From: Azospirillum thiophilum
Lineage (GTDB): Bacteria; Pseudomonadota; Alphaproteobacteria; Azospirillales; Azospirillaceae
NCBI RefSeq assembly: GCF_001305595.1
Contig: NZ_CP012401.1
Location: 2,801,001-2,865,000, forward strand
Reading direction: 5' to 3'
DNA length: 64,000 nucleotides
The notes under the pieces were generated by a model. The model did not search any database, was not told the DNA's origin, and was given only the letters and a program-made list of their open reading frames with translations. Below are positions 52,533-62,703 of the stretch, piece after piece (position 1 is the first letter of the stretch; each line of letters starts with the position of its first letter). Both the position numbers and the translations under genes were made by a program.

Positions 52533-53600
52533 TCAGCGTTCCGCGTCGGTGCCGCGGTAGTACGGGCTCGAGAGATACTGTCGCAATGCAAAGCGGGTCA
52601 ACACGCCGATCACCGCAGCCACCGGAACCGCCAGCAGCACGCCGACGAAGCCGAACAGGCTGCCACCGGCCAGCAGGGCGAACATCACCCAGACCGCATG
52701 CAGCCCGACCTTGTCGCCGACCAGCTTCGGGGTCAGGACATTGCCCTCGACCGCCTGTCCGAACAGGAAGATGCCGATCACGATGCCGACGCGCCAGAAC
52801 TCATCGAACTGAAGCAGGGCCAGCCCGGTGCTGGCGACGAAGCCGAACAGGCTGCCGACATAGGGGATGAAGGACAGCAGCCCGGCCAGCAGGCCGATGA
52901 CCAGCCCGAAATCGAGCCCGGCCAGCGACAGCGCGAGCGCGTAGAAGACGCCGAGGACGACGCAGACCAGCGCCTGCCCGCGCACGAAACCCGACAGGGT
53001 GACGTTCACTTCGCGCGCCTGCTCGCGGATCGTCTCGGCATGCTGGCGCGGCAGCCACGAATCGACCTTCGCCACCATCAGATCCCAGTCGCGCATCATG
53101 TAGAAGGCGACGATGGGGGTGATGAACAGCAGCGTCACGATGTCGAACACCGCCATCCCGCCGGACAGGATGCGGCTGACCACCCGCCCGACCATGCCGG
53201 CGACCTCGCCCGCATAAGTGCCGGCGGCGGCGCGCAGCCGCTCCACATCGTCGGCCGGCAGCCGGTGGATCAGCCGGTCGAGCGCCGGGATCAACCGCTC
53301 CTTCACCAGCGCGGCATAGGTCGGCAGCACCTCCAGCAGATGGGAGACCTGCCCCTGTACCAACGGCAGCAGAAGCAGCGACACCAGCACCAGCCCCAGC
53401 AGGAAGGACAGCAGAACCAGCGTGGTGCCGAGCCAGCGCGGCAGCCTCACCGCCTCCAGCCGGTCGACCAGCGGGTCCAGCAGATAGGCAATGGCGAGCC
53501 CGGCCACGAAGGGCAGCATCATGTCGGCCAGCAGCCAGAGCGCCAGGACGAACAGCCCCAGCCCGATCAGCCAGAAGCGGATCTGCTTGCTCTCCGTCAC
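52533..53600 (-). CDS. AI-2E family transporter
   Basis: A 355-residue inner-membrane protein of the TqsA/PerM family: an initial helix pair (FWLIGLGLFVLALWLLADMM), a periplasmic domain rich in Leu/Arg, and five or so later helices with the GLLAGLLSFIPYVGSLFGFV and VGDKVGLHAVWVMFALLAGG conserved blocks. The family exports small solutes or acts in Na+/H+ exchange; the substrate here is unknown. The GTG start overlaps the upstream pgsA-like stop (GTGA). Confidence 0.9.
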   Translation of the reverse strand: MTESKQIRFWLIGLGLFVLALWLLADMMLPFVAGLAIAYLLDPLVDRLEAVRLPRWLGTTLVLLSFLLGLVLVSLLLLPLVQGQVSHLLEVLPTYAALVKERLIPALDRLIHRLPADDVERLRAAAGTYAGEVAGMVGRVVSRILSGGMAVFDIVTLLFITPIVAFYMMRDWDLMVAKVDSWLPRQHAETIREQAREVNVTLSGFVRGQALVCVVLGVFYALALSLAGLDFGLVIGLLAGLLSFIPYVGSLFGFVASTGLALLQFDEFWRVGIVIGIFLFGQAVEGNVLTPKLVGDKVGLHAVWVMFALLAGGSLFGFVGVLLAVPVAAVIGVLTRFALRQYLSSPYYRGTDAER

Positions 53601-54157
53601 GGCACGCCGCCCAGCCGGTTGAACAACAGGGCGCCGCGCCGCGCGTACAGCAGGCCGGACAGCAGCGTCGTCGCGGTACAGGCATACACCAGCAGCTCCA
53701 CCAGCTCCCACCCGTACAGATGGATGTCCGGCAGGCTCAGCGCCGGCGGCGCCAGTACGGCGGCGGCCAGCGCGATCTGCACCACCGTGTTCACCTTGCT
53801 GACATAGAGCGGCTGCATCGCCAGCGTCTCCTTCAGGGTGAACAGCAGGATGACACCGCCGATGATCATGATGTCGCGGAACACCACCATCATCGCCAGC
53901 CACAGCGGGATCGCCCCCACCCAGGCCAGCGCGACATACACCCCGATGATCAACGTCTTGTCCGCCAGCGGATCGAGATAGCCGCCCAGCACCGTACGCG
54001 CCCGGAACATGCGGGCGATGGCGCCGTCCAGCGCGTCCGACAGCCCGGCGGCGACGAACAGCCAGAAGGCCCAGTCCATCCTGCCGGTCAGGATCATGTA
54101 CATCGCGGCCGGAACCGCCACGATGCGCAGGAAGGTGATGATGTTGGGAACGCTCAC
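53597..54157 (-). CDS. CDP-alcohol phosphatidyltransferase (PgsA-like)
   Basis: A 186-residue membrane enzyme with the family motif D-G-x2-A-R-x8-G-x3-D-x3-D, seen as SDALDGAIARMFRARTVLGG followed by YLDPLADK. It starts VPNIITFLRIVAVP. Likely CDP-diacylglycerol-glycerol-3-phosphate phosphatidyltransferase, making phosphatidylglycerol phosphate, though related head-group specificities cannot be excluded. The GTG start overlaps the DUF2066 stop and its own stop overlaps the next start, giving a tightly coupled operon. Confidence 0.85.
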   Translation of the reverse strand: MSVPNIITFLRIVAVPAAMYMILTGRMDWAFWLFVAAGLSDALDGAIARMFRARTVLGGYLDPLADKTLIIGVYVALAWVGAIPLWLAMMVVFRDIMIIGGVILLFTLKETLAMQPLYVSKVNTVVQIALAAAVLAPPALSLPDIHLYGWELVELLVYACTATTLLSGLLYARRGALLFNRLGGVP

Positions 54158-55527
54158 GGCACGCTCTTGGCCGGCAGCGTTCCGAGGTTGCGCGGCGGGG
54201 CGCCCATCACGGTGCCGGTCGTGCCCGCGTCGAGCGGCGCCGACGGCGCGAGGCTGGTCGGCGAGGCGGTCGGCGAGGCGCCGGAGGGACTTGTGCCCGT
54301 GGAAGCCGCGCCCGATCCGCGCGGCAGCAGCGTGATCTGCCAGTCGGCGGACGGCGCTGCCGGCAGGGGCGCGCCCGGATAGCCGGCGGGGGCCGCGCCA
54401 GGGGCAGCGGCAGGGGCAGGGGCAGTGCGCGCAAGGCCGAGATCCTGGCGGACCAGCGCCTGGGCCAGCTGGTCGGGATCGCCGCGATGGGTCAGGGTGA
54501 GCAGCGCCTCGCTGCGGCTGATCGACACCAGGTTGGTGCGCGTCACCGCATGGACGCCGGCAAGCCGCTTGCGCGTCTCGACCCAGTCGTTCACCGCGCT
54601 CAGCGGCACGCGGACCAGGGTGTTCTGCTCCGGCCCGGTCGCGGTGGTGTGTTCGCGCCGCCACGAGTCGTCGAGCTGGGTGCCCACCGCGGCGACCGCA
54701 CGGGTCATCAGATCCTCGGGGCTGCTGCCCTTCACCTGCACGGTCTGGGCGTCGCGCGTGCCGTCCAGGCCGTAGCGCACGACCTCCACCGTCAGACCGC
54801 GCGCCGGGTCGGGCCCGTTCGCCGGCAGATCGGTACGGGCAACCACGACTCCGCCGGCCTTGTAGGCCTGGGCGATGCGGGCCAGAGCCTCGGCATTGCC
54901 GCCGACCGCATCCTCGCCGCTGATCGCCTGGGCATCCGACAGCTCGCCGTCCGGCACCACCAGCGGCACCAGCGAGGCGGCGGGCTGACGCGCCTCCCAC
55001 GCCTCGCGCCAGGGGGTGCGGTCCTGCCACAGGATGATCCGGCCATCGGTCTGGGTCACCGGCAGGATCACGAAGGGCTGTGCCGGCGGCTCCACATACT
55101 GGGTGGCGCCGCCGCTCTGGCCGAGCGCGTCGCGCACCGCGTTGGGACGGAAGCGAACGGTGATGGCGCCGAGATAGCGGCTGGCCGACACCTTCTCCTC
55201 GTCGATCTCGAAGCCCTGGACCAGCCGGGCGATGTCGTTGTCCGAGAGTCGCGGCGGGTTGCCGCCGCCGGGCACCAGGCGCCGGTACAGCTCGGCCCAG
55301 GCCTTCGCCTGCGCCTCGCGGATCGCCTGGTCGCGGACGGTGGTCGGGTTGCTGCCGTTGATGTCGACCCTCACCCCCGTCACGGCGAAGGGATCGGCGG
55401 CGGAGGTGGAAGCGGCCGGCGGCGGGGAACCGGTCTGCGCACCCGCCGGCCCGGCCATGGTCAGGACCAGGACGGTGGACATGGCAGCAAGACCGGCGAG
55501 GAGCGGCGCGCGGCGGCGGTGGAGCAT
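54154..55527 (-). CDS. DUF2066 domain protein, exported
   Basis: A 457-residue protein with a signal peptide (about 1-32) and a DUF2066 region: VTGVRVDINGSNPTTVRDQA, then WAELYRRLVPGGG and VSASRYLGAITVRFRPNAVR. The last 120 residues are Pro/Ala/Ser/Thr-rich repeats (APAPAAAPGAAPAGYPGAP) and probably disordered. Expected to be periplasmic; function unknown. It is divergent from purM and leads an operon with pgsA-like, AI-2E, hda and SDR genes, an arrangement familiar in Rhodospirillales. Confidence 0.9.
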   Translation of the reverse strand: MLHRRRAPLLAGLAAMSTVLVLTMAGPAGAQTGSPPPAASTSAADPFAVTGVRVDINGSNPTTVRDQAIREAQAKAWAELYRRLVPGGGNPPRLSDNDIARLVQGFEIDEEKVSASRYLGAITVRFRPNAVRDALGQSGGATQYVEPPAQPFVILPVTQTDGRIILWQDRTPWREAWEARQPAASLVPLVVPDGELSDAQAISGEDAVGGNAEALARIAQAYKAGGVVVARTDLPANGPDPARGLTVEVVRYGLDGTRDAQTVQVKGSSPEDLMTRAVAAVGTQLDDSWRREHTTATGPEQNTLVRVPLSAVNDWVETRKRLAGVHAVTRTNLVSISRSEALLTLTHRGDPDQLAQALVRQDLGLARTAPAPAAAPGAAPAGYPGAPLPAAPSADWQITLLPRGSGAASTGTSPSGASPTASPTSLAPSAPLDAGTTGTVMGAPPRNLGTLPAKSVP

Positions 55528-55624
55528 TGCAAAGCCTTCCGATTCGAGTATGTTCGGCCCGAGCCCAAGGGCCGGTATATAGCTCAGCCCAAGCGAGGAT
55601 ACCATCAGCACCCAGTCCTATAAC

Positions 55625-56686
55625 ATGTCCGACGCCTACAAGCAGGCCGGTGTGGACATCGATGCGGGCAACGCGCTTGTCGAAGCGATCAAGCCGCTTG
55701 CCCGCTCCACCGCGCGTTCCGGCTCCGACGCGGGCCTGGGCGGCTTCGGCGCCCTGTTCGACCTGCGCGCCGCCGGCTACCAGGATCCGCTTCTGGTCGC
55801 GACGACCGACGGCGTCGGCACCAAGCTGAAGGTGGCGATTCTCGCAAACCGTCACGATACGGTCGGCATCGACCTCGTGGCGATGTGCGTGAACGACCTT
55901 GTGGTCCAGGGCGCGGAACCGCTGCTGTTCCTGGATTATTACGCCACCGGAAAGCTCGACGTGGCCGCCGGCCGCGACATCGTCGCCGGCATCGCCGAAG
56001 GCTGCCGCCAGGCCGGCTGCGCGCTGGTCGGCGGCGAGACCGCCGAGATGCCGGGCATGTACTCTGAGGGCGACTACGACCTCGCCGGCTTCTCCGTCGG
56101 TGCGGTGGAACGCCAGCATGCGCTGACCGGCTCGGCGGTCCAGGCGGGCGACGTGCTGCTCGGCCTCGCCTCGACCGGCGTGCATTCCAACGGCTATTCG
56201 CTGGTGCGCAAGCTGGTGGAGAAGTCCGGCCTCGGCTATGACGCCGCCTGCCCGTGGGATGCGTCGAAGACGCTGGGCGAGGCGCTGCTGACCCCCACCC
56301 GCATCTATGTGAAGAGCACGCTGAAGGCGGTGCGCGCCGGCACGGTCCGTGCCATGGCTCACATCACCGGCGGCGGCCTGATCGAGAATATTCCGCGCGT
56401 CCTGCCCGACGGGCTCGGCGTGACGCTCGACGCTTCCAGCTGGACGCTGCCCCCCGTCTTCTCCTGGCTGATGAAGACCGGCGGCATCGCTCCTTACGAG
56501 ATGGCGCGCACCTTCAACGTCGGCCTCGGCATGGTCGTCGTCGTTCCGGCCGACAAGGCGGATGAAGCGGCCGGCATCCTGCGCGAGGGCGGCGAGACGG
56601 TGTTCACCGTCGGCAGCGTCACCGCGCTGAAGGACGGCGACGCCCGCGTGACCGTCACCGGCATGGATGCGGCCTGGACCGCGTAA
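55625..56686 (+). CDS. purM: Phosphoribosylformylglycinamidine cyclo-ligase
   Basis: A 353-residue AIR synthetase making 5-aminoimidazole ribotide from FGAM and ATP. It shows the PurM pattern: [85 protein letters not shown] and [14 protein letters not shown]. The ribosome-binding site is weak. It is 21 bases upstream of purN, with which it is cotranscribed. Confidence 0.96.
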   Translation: MSDAYKQAGVDIDAGNALVEAIKPLARSTARSGSDAGLGGFGALFDLRAAGYQDPLLVATTDGVGTKLKVAILANRHDTVGIDLVAMCVNDLVVQGAEPLLFLDYYATGKLDVAAGRDIVAGIAEGCRQAGCALVGGETAEMPGMYSEGDYDLAGFSVGAVERQHALTGSAVQAGDVLLGLASTGVHSNGYSLVRKLVEKSGLGYDAACPWDASKTLGEALLTPTRIYVKSTLKAVRAGTVRAMAHITGGGLIENIPRVLPDGLGVTLDASSWTLPPVFSWLMKTGGIAPYEMARTFNVGLGMVVVVPADKADEAAGILREGGETVFTVGSVTALKDGDARVTVTGMDAAWTA

Positions 56687-56707
56687 GGGACGCCTGAAGG
56701 TACGGTG

Positions 56708-57361
56708 ATGAGCAAGCTGAAGCTCGGCGTCCTGATCTCGGGGCGCGGCAGCAACCTGCAGGCGTTGATCGACGCCTGCGCCGTGCCGGGATTCCCGGCC
56801 GAAATCGCCCTGGTGCTGTCGAACAAGGCCGACGCCTTCGGGCTGGAGCGGGCATCGAAGGCCGGGATCGCCACCGCGGTGGTCGACCACCGCGACCATC
56901 CCGGCGACAAGCCGGCCTTCGAGGCGGCAATGGACTCCACGCTGCGGCAGGCCGGCGTCGAGCTGGTCTGCCTCGCCGGTTTCATGCGCCTGCTGTCGCC
57001 CTGGTTCGTCGGGCGCTGGCAGGATTCGCTGATCAACATCCACCCGTCGCTGCTGCCCTCCTTCAAGGGTCTGCACACGCATGAGCGGGCGCTGGCCACC
57101 GGCGTCCGTTTCCATGGCTGCACCGTGCATTACGTGCGGCCGGAGATGGATGACGGCCCGATCATCGCCCAGGCCGCCGTGCCGGTCCTGCCCGGCGACG
57201 ATGCCGACAGGCTGGCCGGGCGGGTGCTCGAAGCCGAGCATCTGCTCTATCCCCACGCCGTCCGCCTGATCGCCGAGGGTCGCGCCCGAGTCGACGGTGA
57301 TGTCGTGTGGATCGACGGCCCCGCCCCGGACCTTGCGACCATGGTCAATCCGCCGCTTTAG
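56708..57361 (+). CDS. purN: Phosphoribosylglycinamide formyltransferase
   Basis: A 217-residue GAR transformylase using 10-formyl-THF. Motifs: VLISGRGSNLQALIDA, LAGFMRLLS, NIHPSLLPSFKGLHTHERAL (catalytic Asn and His) and VRPEMDDGPIIAQA (catalytic Asp). The ATG is preferred over the adjacent GTG three bases upstream. It forms an operon with purM. Confidence 0.95.
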   Translation: MSKLKLGVLISGRGSNLQALIDACAVPGFPAEIALVLSNKADAFGLERASKAGIATAVVDHRDHPGDKPAFEAAMDSTLRQAGVELVCLAGFMRLLSPWFVGRWQDSLINIHPSLLPSFKGLHTHERALATGVRFHGCTVHYVRPEMDDGPIIAQAAVPVLPGDDADRLAGRVLEAEHLLYPHAVRLIAEGRARVDGDVVWIDGPAPDLATMVNPPL

Positions 57362-57484
57362 GCTGGATCGCCCCGTATCTCCTACCCCTCCGGTATAGTT
57401 GACGGTTCCGCTCGGAATCTGTTGCGTTTCCGTGCGCCTGCGTCAAAATTGCGGGCAAAAGAAACCATTGGAGGAGTCATCGAG

Positions 57485-57628
57485 ATGGCAGCCGTCAGTC
57501 CCAACCCGGTCAGTGAGGAAACCGTCCGCGCGCATCAGGCGGGTTGGATCGCCTTCACCCAATTCATGAAGCTCAGCATCGCCGGTGTCATCGCGGTGCT
57601 GGTGCTGCTGGCGATCTTCACGCTGTAA
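57485..57628 (+). CDS. Small aa3-type cytochrome c oxidase subunit IV
   Basis: A 47-residue protein: soluble N-terminus (VSPNPVSEETVRAHQAGWIA), FTQFMKLSI, then one helix (AGVIAVLVLLAIFTL). This is the pattern of the short subunit IV of aa3 oxidase in alphaproteobacteria. GGAGGAG lies 8 bases before the ATG and fixes the start. It stands apart from other oxidase genes, which is usual for this subunit. Confidence 0.85.
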   Translation: MAAVSPNPVSEETVRAHQAGWIAFTQFMKLSIAGVIAVLVLLAIFTL

Positions 57629-57649
57629 GGCTGAGTTTCGCGGCGCTTT

Positions 57650-57760
57650 TGCCCCCTCCCCATCCCTCCCCCGCTTCGCAGGGGAGGGGGCAGGAGCTTT
57701 GCGCAAATGCGGCGGCAGTCCCCTCTCCCGCATTAGCGGGGGAGGGCTAGGGAGGGGGCA
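57650..57760. repeat. Nested GC-rich inverted repeats (REP-like)
   Basis: Two hairpins (CCCTCCCCCGC-TTC-GCAGGGGAGGG near 57664 and CCCTCTCCCGC-ATTA-GCGGGGGAGGG near 57721) lie inside a larger inverted pair whose arms are 57650-57669 and 57741-57760. They sit between convergent genes (oxidase subunit and valS) and may terminate or stabilise both transcripts. Confidence 0.65.
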
Positions 57761-57793
57761 ATCGCCGCTGCCCCCTCAACTCTTGCCAGCCGA

Positions 57794-60442
57794 TCACCCG
57801 GCCAGCATCTCCAGCGCCTTCTGCAGCTTGTCGCGGGCCTGATCGGCGGCCTCGCGGCGCTCGCGCTGCTCCTCGATCACCTCTTCCGGCGCCTTGGCGA
57901 CGAACTGCTCGTTCGACAGCTTGGCGTCGATCTTCCTGATCTCTCCCGCCAGCTTGTCGATCTCCTTCGACAGGCGCGCCTTTTCCTTGTCGAGATCGAC
58001 GATGCCTTCCAGCGGCAGCACCAGGGTCGTCTCGTCGAGCACGGCCTGCACGCTGCTCTTCGGAACGTCGCCCTGCAGCGGCTCGACACTCGACAGGCGG
58101 GCCATGCGCAGGATCAGGTCGCGGTGGGTGTCGAGCCGTTGCAGGCTGATCCCGTTCGGATCCTTCAGCTTCAACTCGATCTGCGCCGCCGGCGGGACGT
58201 TCATTTCCGACCGCATGGATCGAACGGAGGTGATCAGCCGCACCACCCAATCCATCTCGTCGCGGGCCGCCGGATCGACAATGCCGGCGGCGAACTCCGG
58301 CCATTCCGCCGAGATCAGGCGGTTGGCGCGGGCCGGCGACAGCTGTTCCCACAGCTCTTCGGTGATGAAGGGCATCAGCGGGTGCAGGATGTGCAGGATC
58401 TGGTCGAGCACCCAGGCGGTCGTCGCCCGCGTCTCCGCCTTCGCCGCCTCGTCGGTCCCGGCCAGGATCGGCTTGGTGAACTCCATGTACCAGTCGCAGA
58501 AGCTGCCCCAGGTGAACTGGTAGGCGGCGCCGGCGGCCTCGTTGAACTTGTAGGCGTCGATCGACTCGGACACCTTCTTCGCCGCATCGGCAAGCGAACC
58601 GACGATCCAGCGGTTGACCGTCTGGGTCAGGCCGACCGGCTGGTATCCGGCGACCGGCTCGCAGCCGTTCATCTGGCAGTAGCGGGCGGCATTCCACAGC
58701 TTGGTGGCGAAGTTGCGATAGCCCTCGACCCGGTTCACCGCCAGCTTGATGTCGCGGCCCTGGGCCGCCATCGCCGACAGGGTGAAGCGCAGCGCATCGG
58801 TGCCGTACTGGTCAATGATCTCCAGCGGGTCGATGACGTTGCCCTTCGACTTCGACATCTTCTGCCCCTTCTCGTCACGGACGAGGGCATGGATGTAGAC
58901 GGTGCGGAAGGGCACATCCTTCATGAAGTGCAGCCCCATCATCATCATCCGGGCGACCCAGAAGAAGATGATGTCGAAGCCGGTCACCAGCACGTCGGTC
59001 GGGTAATAGCGGTCCAGTTCCGGCGTCTGGTCGGGCCAGCCGAGCGTCGAGAAGGGCCACAGCGCCGACGAGAACCAGGTGTCGAGCACGTCCTGGTCGC
59101 GCGTCAGCTCGACGTCCCGGCCGTAATGCGTCGCCGCGGCGGCACGCGCCTCCTCCTCCGTCTCCTCGACGAAGAAGGCGCCGTCCGGCCCGTACCAGGC
59201 GGGAATCTGATGGCCCCACCAGATCTGGCGGCTGATGCACCAGGGCTGGATGTTGCGCATCCATTCGAAATAGGTGTTCTCCCACTGCTTGGGCACGAAC
59301 ACCGTCTTGCCGGTCTCCACCGCCTCGATCGCCGGCTTGGCCAGCGTCGCGGCGTCGACATACCACTGGTCGGTCAGCCACGGCTCGATGGCGACGCCCG
59401 AACGGTCGCCGTGCGGCACCATGTGGGTGTGCGGCTCGATCTTCTCCAGAAGCTCCAGCGCTTCCAGCTCGGCGACGATCTTCTTGCGCGCCTCGTAGCG
59501 GTCGAGCCCGCGATAGGCCTCGGGAACATTGTCGTTCAGCCGGGCGTCGCGGTCCATGATGTTGATCTGTTCGAGACCGCAGCGCTTGCCGACCTCGAAG
59601 TCGTTGAAATCATGGGCCGGCGTGATCTTCACCGCACCGGATCCGGTCGCCGGGTCGGCATACTCGTCGCCGACGATGGGGATCAGACGGCCGACCAGCG
59701 GCAGGCGGACCATCTTGCCGATCAGATCCTTGTAGCGCTCGTCCTCCGGATGCACCGCGACGCCGGTATCACCCAGCATGGTTTCCGGACGGGTGGTGGC
59801 GACGGTGATGAAACGCCCCTCCTCCCCGTCGATGGGATAGCGGAAGTGCCAGAGGTTGCCCTTGATCTCCTTCTGCTCGACCTCGAGGTCGGAGATCGCT
59901 GTGTGCAGCTTGGGGTCCCAATTGACCAGCCGCTTGTCCTTGTAGATCAAGCCCTGCCGGTGCAGCTCGACGAACACCTTGCGAACGGCGCGGCTCAGCC
60001 CCTCGTCCATGGTGAAGCGCTCGCGCGGCCAGTCGGGCGAGGCGCCCAGGCGGCGCAGCTGGCGGGTGATGGTGCCGCCCGATTCGGCCTTCCACTCCCA
60101 CACCTTGTCGATGAAGGCGTCGCGGCCGAAATCGTGGCGCGTCTTGCCATCCTTCGCCAGGTTGCGCTCGACCACCATCTGGGTGGCGATGCCGGCATGG
60201 TCGGTGCCGGGCTGCCACAGCGCGTCGCGGCGGCGCATGCGGTTGTAGCGGGTCAGCACGTCCTGGATGGTGAAGGTCAGCGCATGGCCCATATGCAGGC
60301 TGCCGGTGACGTTCGGCGGCGGCATCATGATGGTGTAGGGCTTGCCGTTCGACCGCGGATCGGCGGCGAAGGCGCCCGACTCTTCCCACAGGCGGTAGTG
60401 CTTCTCCTCGACCTCGGCGGGCCGATACGTCTTTTCCAACAT
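57794..60442 (-). CDS. valS: Valyl-tRNA synthetase
   Basis: An 882-residue class Ia enzyme: HIGH-type motif HMGH at residues 50-53 ([15 protein letters not shown]), editing CP1 domain, KMSKSKGNV for ATP binding and a C-terminal coiled-coil arm ([15 protein letters not shown]...). The length is at the normal short end for alphaproteobacteria. The ATG follows a GTG one codon earlier, which is possible too. Downstream of popZ on the same strand. Confidence 0.97.
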   Translation of the reverse strand: MLEKTYRPAEVEEKHYRLWEESGAFAADPRSNGKPYTIMMPPPNVTGSLHMGHALTFTIQDVLTRYNRMRRRDALWQPGTDHAGIATQMVVERNLAKDGKTRHDFGRDAFIDKVWEWKAESGGTITRQLRRLGASPDWPRERFTMDEGLSRAVRKVFVELHRQGLIYKDKRLVNWDPKLHTAISDLEVEQKEIKGNLWHFRYPIDGEEGRFITVATTRPETMLGDTGVAVHPEDERYKDLIGKMVRLPLVGRLIPIVGDEYADPATGSGAVKITPAHDFNDFEVGKRCGLEQINIMDRDARLNDNVPEAYRGLDRYEARKKIVAELEALELLEKIEPHTHMVPHGDRSGVAIEPWLTDQWYVDAATLAKPAIEAVETGKTVFVPKQWENTYFEWMRNIQPWCISRQIWWGHQIPAWYGPDGAFFVEETEEEARAAAATHYGRDVELTRDQDVLDTWFSSALWPFSTLGWPDQTPELDRYYPTDVLVTGFDIIFFWVARMMMMGLHFMKDVPFRTVYIHALVRDEKGQKMSKSKGNVIDPLEIIDQYGTDALRFTLSAMAAQGRDIKLAVNRVEGYRNFATKLWNAARYCQMNGCEPVAGYQPVGLTQTVNRWIVGSLADAAKKVSESIDAYKFNEAAGAAYQFTWGSFCDWYMEFTKPILAGTDEAAKAETRATTAWVLDQILHILHPLMPFITEELWEQLSPARANRLISAEWPEFAAGIVDPAARDEMDWVVRLITSVRSMRSEMNVPPAAQIELKLKDPNGISLQRLDTHRDLILRMARLSSVEPLQGDVPKSSVQAVLDETTLVLPLEGIVDLDKEKARLSKEIDKLAGEIRKIDAKLSNEQFVAKAPEEVIEEQRERREAADQARDKLQKALEMLAG

Positions 60443-60499
60443 CACCCGAACTTTCGCTTGAAACGTCTCAACCGGTGCTGACGACCATGCACCGGAATT

Positions 60500-61198
60500 C
60501 TAGAATTTCTGCGACCGGCGGATCATCCGGTCGATCTCCTGCTGGACCAGCCGCTCGACCACGGTCGGCAGATTCTCGTCGAGCCACTCCTTCAACAGCG
60601 GCTTCAGCAACTCGCGCACGACCTCCTCCACCGTGCGGATGCCGATGGGCATCGGACCGATCGACAAATCGTCGCCCAACTCGCGCGCCAGATGGGTCAG
60701 GTGATGCGAGGCATCCTCCGCCGTGCGGCGGGAGATCAGCCCATTATCGGGGTCGGCACTGCGGCGGCGCGGACGCGGCGGGGGCGGCGGCTCGTCATCC
60801 TCGAACTCATCGAACACCGGCATCGGCCGGCGGGCTTGACGCGGCGGAGGCGGCGGTTCGGGGTCCGGCTCGTTCCAGCGCGGCGACGGGGCCGGCGGCT
60901 CGGGAAAGGCCGGCTCGTCCGGCCACGGCTCGGGTTCGGGCTGGCCGAAATCCGGTCGCTCGTCCGGCTCGTCCTCCACCATCTGCGTCAGTTCCAGAAC
61001 GTCGTCGTCATCCTCGTCCACCATCGGCGGCGGAGGAGGCGGCGGCGGTGGCGGCGGTGGAGGGGGCGGTGGCGGTGGGGGCGGCGGCGAAGGCGCCTGG
61101 GTTTCCGACTTGGCAGGCTCGCCGTCCTCGGAAATGATCCGCCGGATGGAGGCGAGGATTTCCTCCATCGAAGGTTCTTGCTGGCCCTTATCGCTCAT
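60500..61198 (-). CDS. popZ: PopZ-like polar organising protein (DUF2497)
   Basis: A 232-residue protein with an N-terminal helix (EPSMEEILASIRRIISED, 8-25), a run of 21 consecutive prolines (38-58), an acidic, proline-rich disordered linker to about 150, and the conserved C-terminal helices (VVRELLKPLLKEWLDENLP, VVERLVQQEIDRMIRRSQ). In Caulobacter, PopZ forms a polar matrix that anchors the centromere and cell-cycle proteins. The proline run is longer than I expect for the family and would need EF-P for translation. It is followed by valS on the same strand. Confidence 0.88.
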   Translation of the reverse strand: MSDKGQQEPSMEEILASIRRIISEDGEPAKSETQAPSPPPPPPPPPPPPPPPPPPPPPMVDEDDDDVLELTQMVEDEPDERPDFGQPEPEPWPDEPAFPEPPAPSPRWNEPDPEPPPPPRQARRPMPVFDEFEDDEPPPPPRPRRRSADPDNGLISRRTAEDASHHLTHLARELGDDLSIGPMPIGIRTVEEVVRELLKPLLKEWLDENLPTVVERLVQQEIDRMIRRSQKF

Positions 61199-61263
61199 CG
61201 TGGCAACCCGAGACGTCAACCTGACCCAAACCTAGGGCAGGACCGACAAAAAAGCCATAATAC

Positions 61264-61288
61264 AAAAACGGCCCGCTTGCGCGGGCCG
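61264..61288 (-). terminator. Intrinsic terminator of the tolC unit
   Basis: On the minus strand, CGGCCCGC-GCAA-GCGGGCCG followed by TTTTTG, just after the tolC stop. Confidence 0.85.
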
Positions 61289-61294
61289 CTTCGT

Positions 61295-62701
61295 TCATTC
61301 GGTCACCGAAGTGCCCAACCATTTGCCCCGCGTCTTGTCGTAATTGGCTTGCGGGTCGTATTTCTGGACCGGGAGATTGAGCCGGTCGGCGGTCAATTGG
61401 CCGCTCGCCGACAGGACATTGAAGGCCGCGACCATTTCGTCGTGCTGGGCACGGACGAGATAGACACGGGCGTTCAGCAATTCCTGCTCCTGGTTCAGCA
61501 CGTCCAGCACGGTGCGCGACCCGACCTGGGCCTCCTGCCGGACGCCTTCCAGGGCGATCTGCGCCGCCTTGATCTGCGCCGAATAGGACTCGATGCTGGC
61601 ACGCGCGGTCTGCAGAGCCTGCCAGGCGCTGACCGCCGACTCGGTCACCTGACGGCGGGTCTCCTCGATCTGCAGGCGGGCCTGGTTGGCCGTCTGCTTG
61701 GCCTCGCGCACCAGCGCTTCCGGCTGGCCGGCCTGATAGAGCGGGATGGTGACCTGGGCAGTGATCTGAGCGCTGTCGGAGCGGTTCAGGTCGACGCCCG
61801 AGGAACGGCCCGGATCATAGGTGCGACTGCCGGTGGCCGACAGGTTCACCGACGGCAGCAGGCGGCCGAACTGCTGGTCCACCGCCTCGCGCTGCGCCGC
61901 CTCGGTGTAGGAGGCGGACAGGACGTTCGGATTGTTGGCGCGGGCCAGCTCGACCAGCTCGTCCAGGTTCTTCGGCAGGCGGAAGGCCGGCTTGGGCGCC
62001 TTCAACTCGCCCGGGGCGGCGCCGACCAGACGCTCATAGGTCGCGCGCGAGGCACGCAGCGTGCCTTCCGCCGAGATCTTGGAGGCGATGGCGGCGGACA
62101 GGCGCGACTCGGACTGGCTGACGTCGGTGCGGGTGTATTCGCCGACGCGGAAGCGGTCGCGGGCGGCGTCCAGCTGGCGGCGCAGAACCTGCTCGTTGTT
62201 CATCTGCAGCTGCAGGATGGCCTGATTCTGGACGATGTCCAGATAGGCCTGCGCCGCGGCGAGCAGCACCGACTGTTCCGACGCGATCAGGGTGGCGCGC
62301 TGCGCCTCGACCAGTCGTTCGGCACGGCGGACGGCCGGGGCGACGGTGGCGTCGTAGATCGGCTGGGTGGCGGTGACGCCGAGCGTCTTGGGATTGGCTT
62401 CCGACCCCGTCGAGCCGCCGTCGAACTTGCTCTCGCCCGTCGAGCGCGAGATTCCGGCGGTGACCCGCGCCGTCGGGCGGTAGCCGGACAGCGCCTGGGG
62501 CACGCCTTCGTCCACGGCACGCAGGCGGGCGCGCTGGGCGCCGATGGTCGGGTTGTTGGCATAGGCCTGGGCGAGGGCCTGCTCGAGCGACTGCGCCTGT
62601 GCCGCGCCGGAACCGCCGGTCAATGCCGTGGTCATGGTGGCGGTCAAGGTCAGGGCCGTCGCCAGCAGCCAGCGGCGCGCAAAACGGCTTTGCACGGTCA
62701 T
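61295..62701 (-). CDS. tolC: TolC-family outer membrane efflux protein
   Basis: A 468-residue secreted protein: signal peptide ending AAQAQ (about 37), then the TolC repeat start SLEQALAQAYANNPTIGAQR, NPKTLGVTATQPIYDA, YLDIVQNQAILQLQMNNEQV and the second repeat (TAQVTIPLYQAGQPEALVRE). The trimeric channel serves RND, MFS or type I secretion pumps; no partner pump is adjacent. It is 2 bases downstream of the rhodanese gene and ends in a clear terminator. Confidence 0.94.
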   Translation of the reverse strand: MTVQSRFARRWLLATALTLTATMTTALTGGSGAAQAQSLEQALAQAYANNPTIGAQRARLRAVDEGVPQALSGYRPTARVTAGISRSTGESKFDGGSTGSEANPKTLGVTATQPIYDATVAPAVRRAERLVEAQRATLIASEQSVLLAAAQAYLDIVQNQAILQLQMNNEQVLRRQLDAARDRFRVGEYTRTDVSQSESRLSAAIASKISAEGTLRASRATYERLVGAAPGELKAPKPAFRLPKNLDELVELARANNPNVLSASYTEAAQREAVDQQFGRLLPSVNLSATGSRTYDPGRSSGVDLNRSDSAQITAQVTIPLYQAGQPEALVREAKQTANQARLQIEETRRQVTESAVSAWQALQTARASIESYSAQIKAAQIALEGVRQEAQVGSRTVLDVLNQEQELLNARVYLVRAQHDEMVAAFNVLSASGQLTADRLNLPVQKYDPQANYDKTRGKWLGTSVTE

Positions 62702-62703
62702 GT

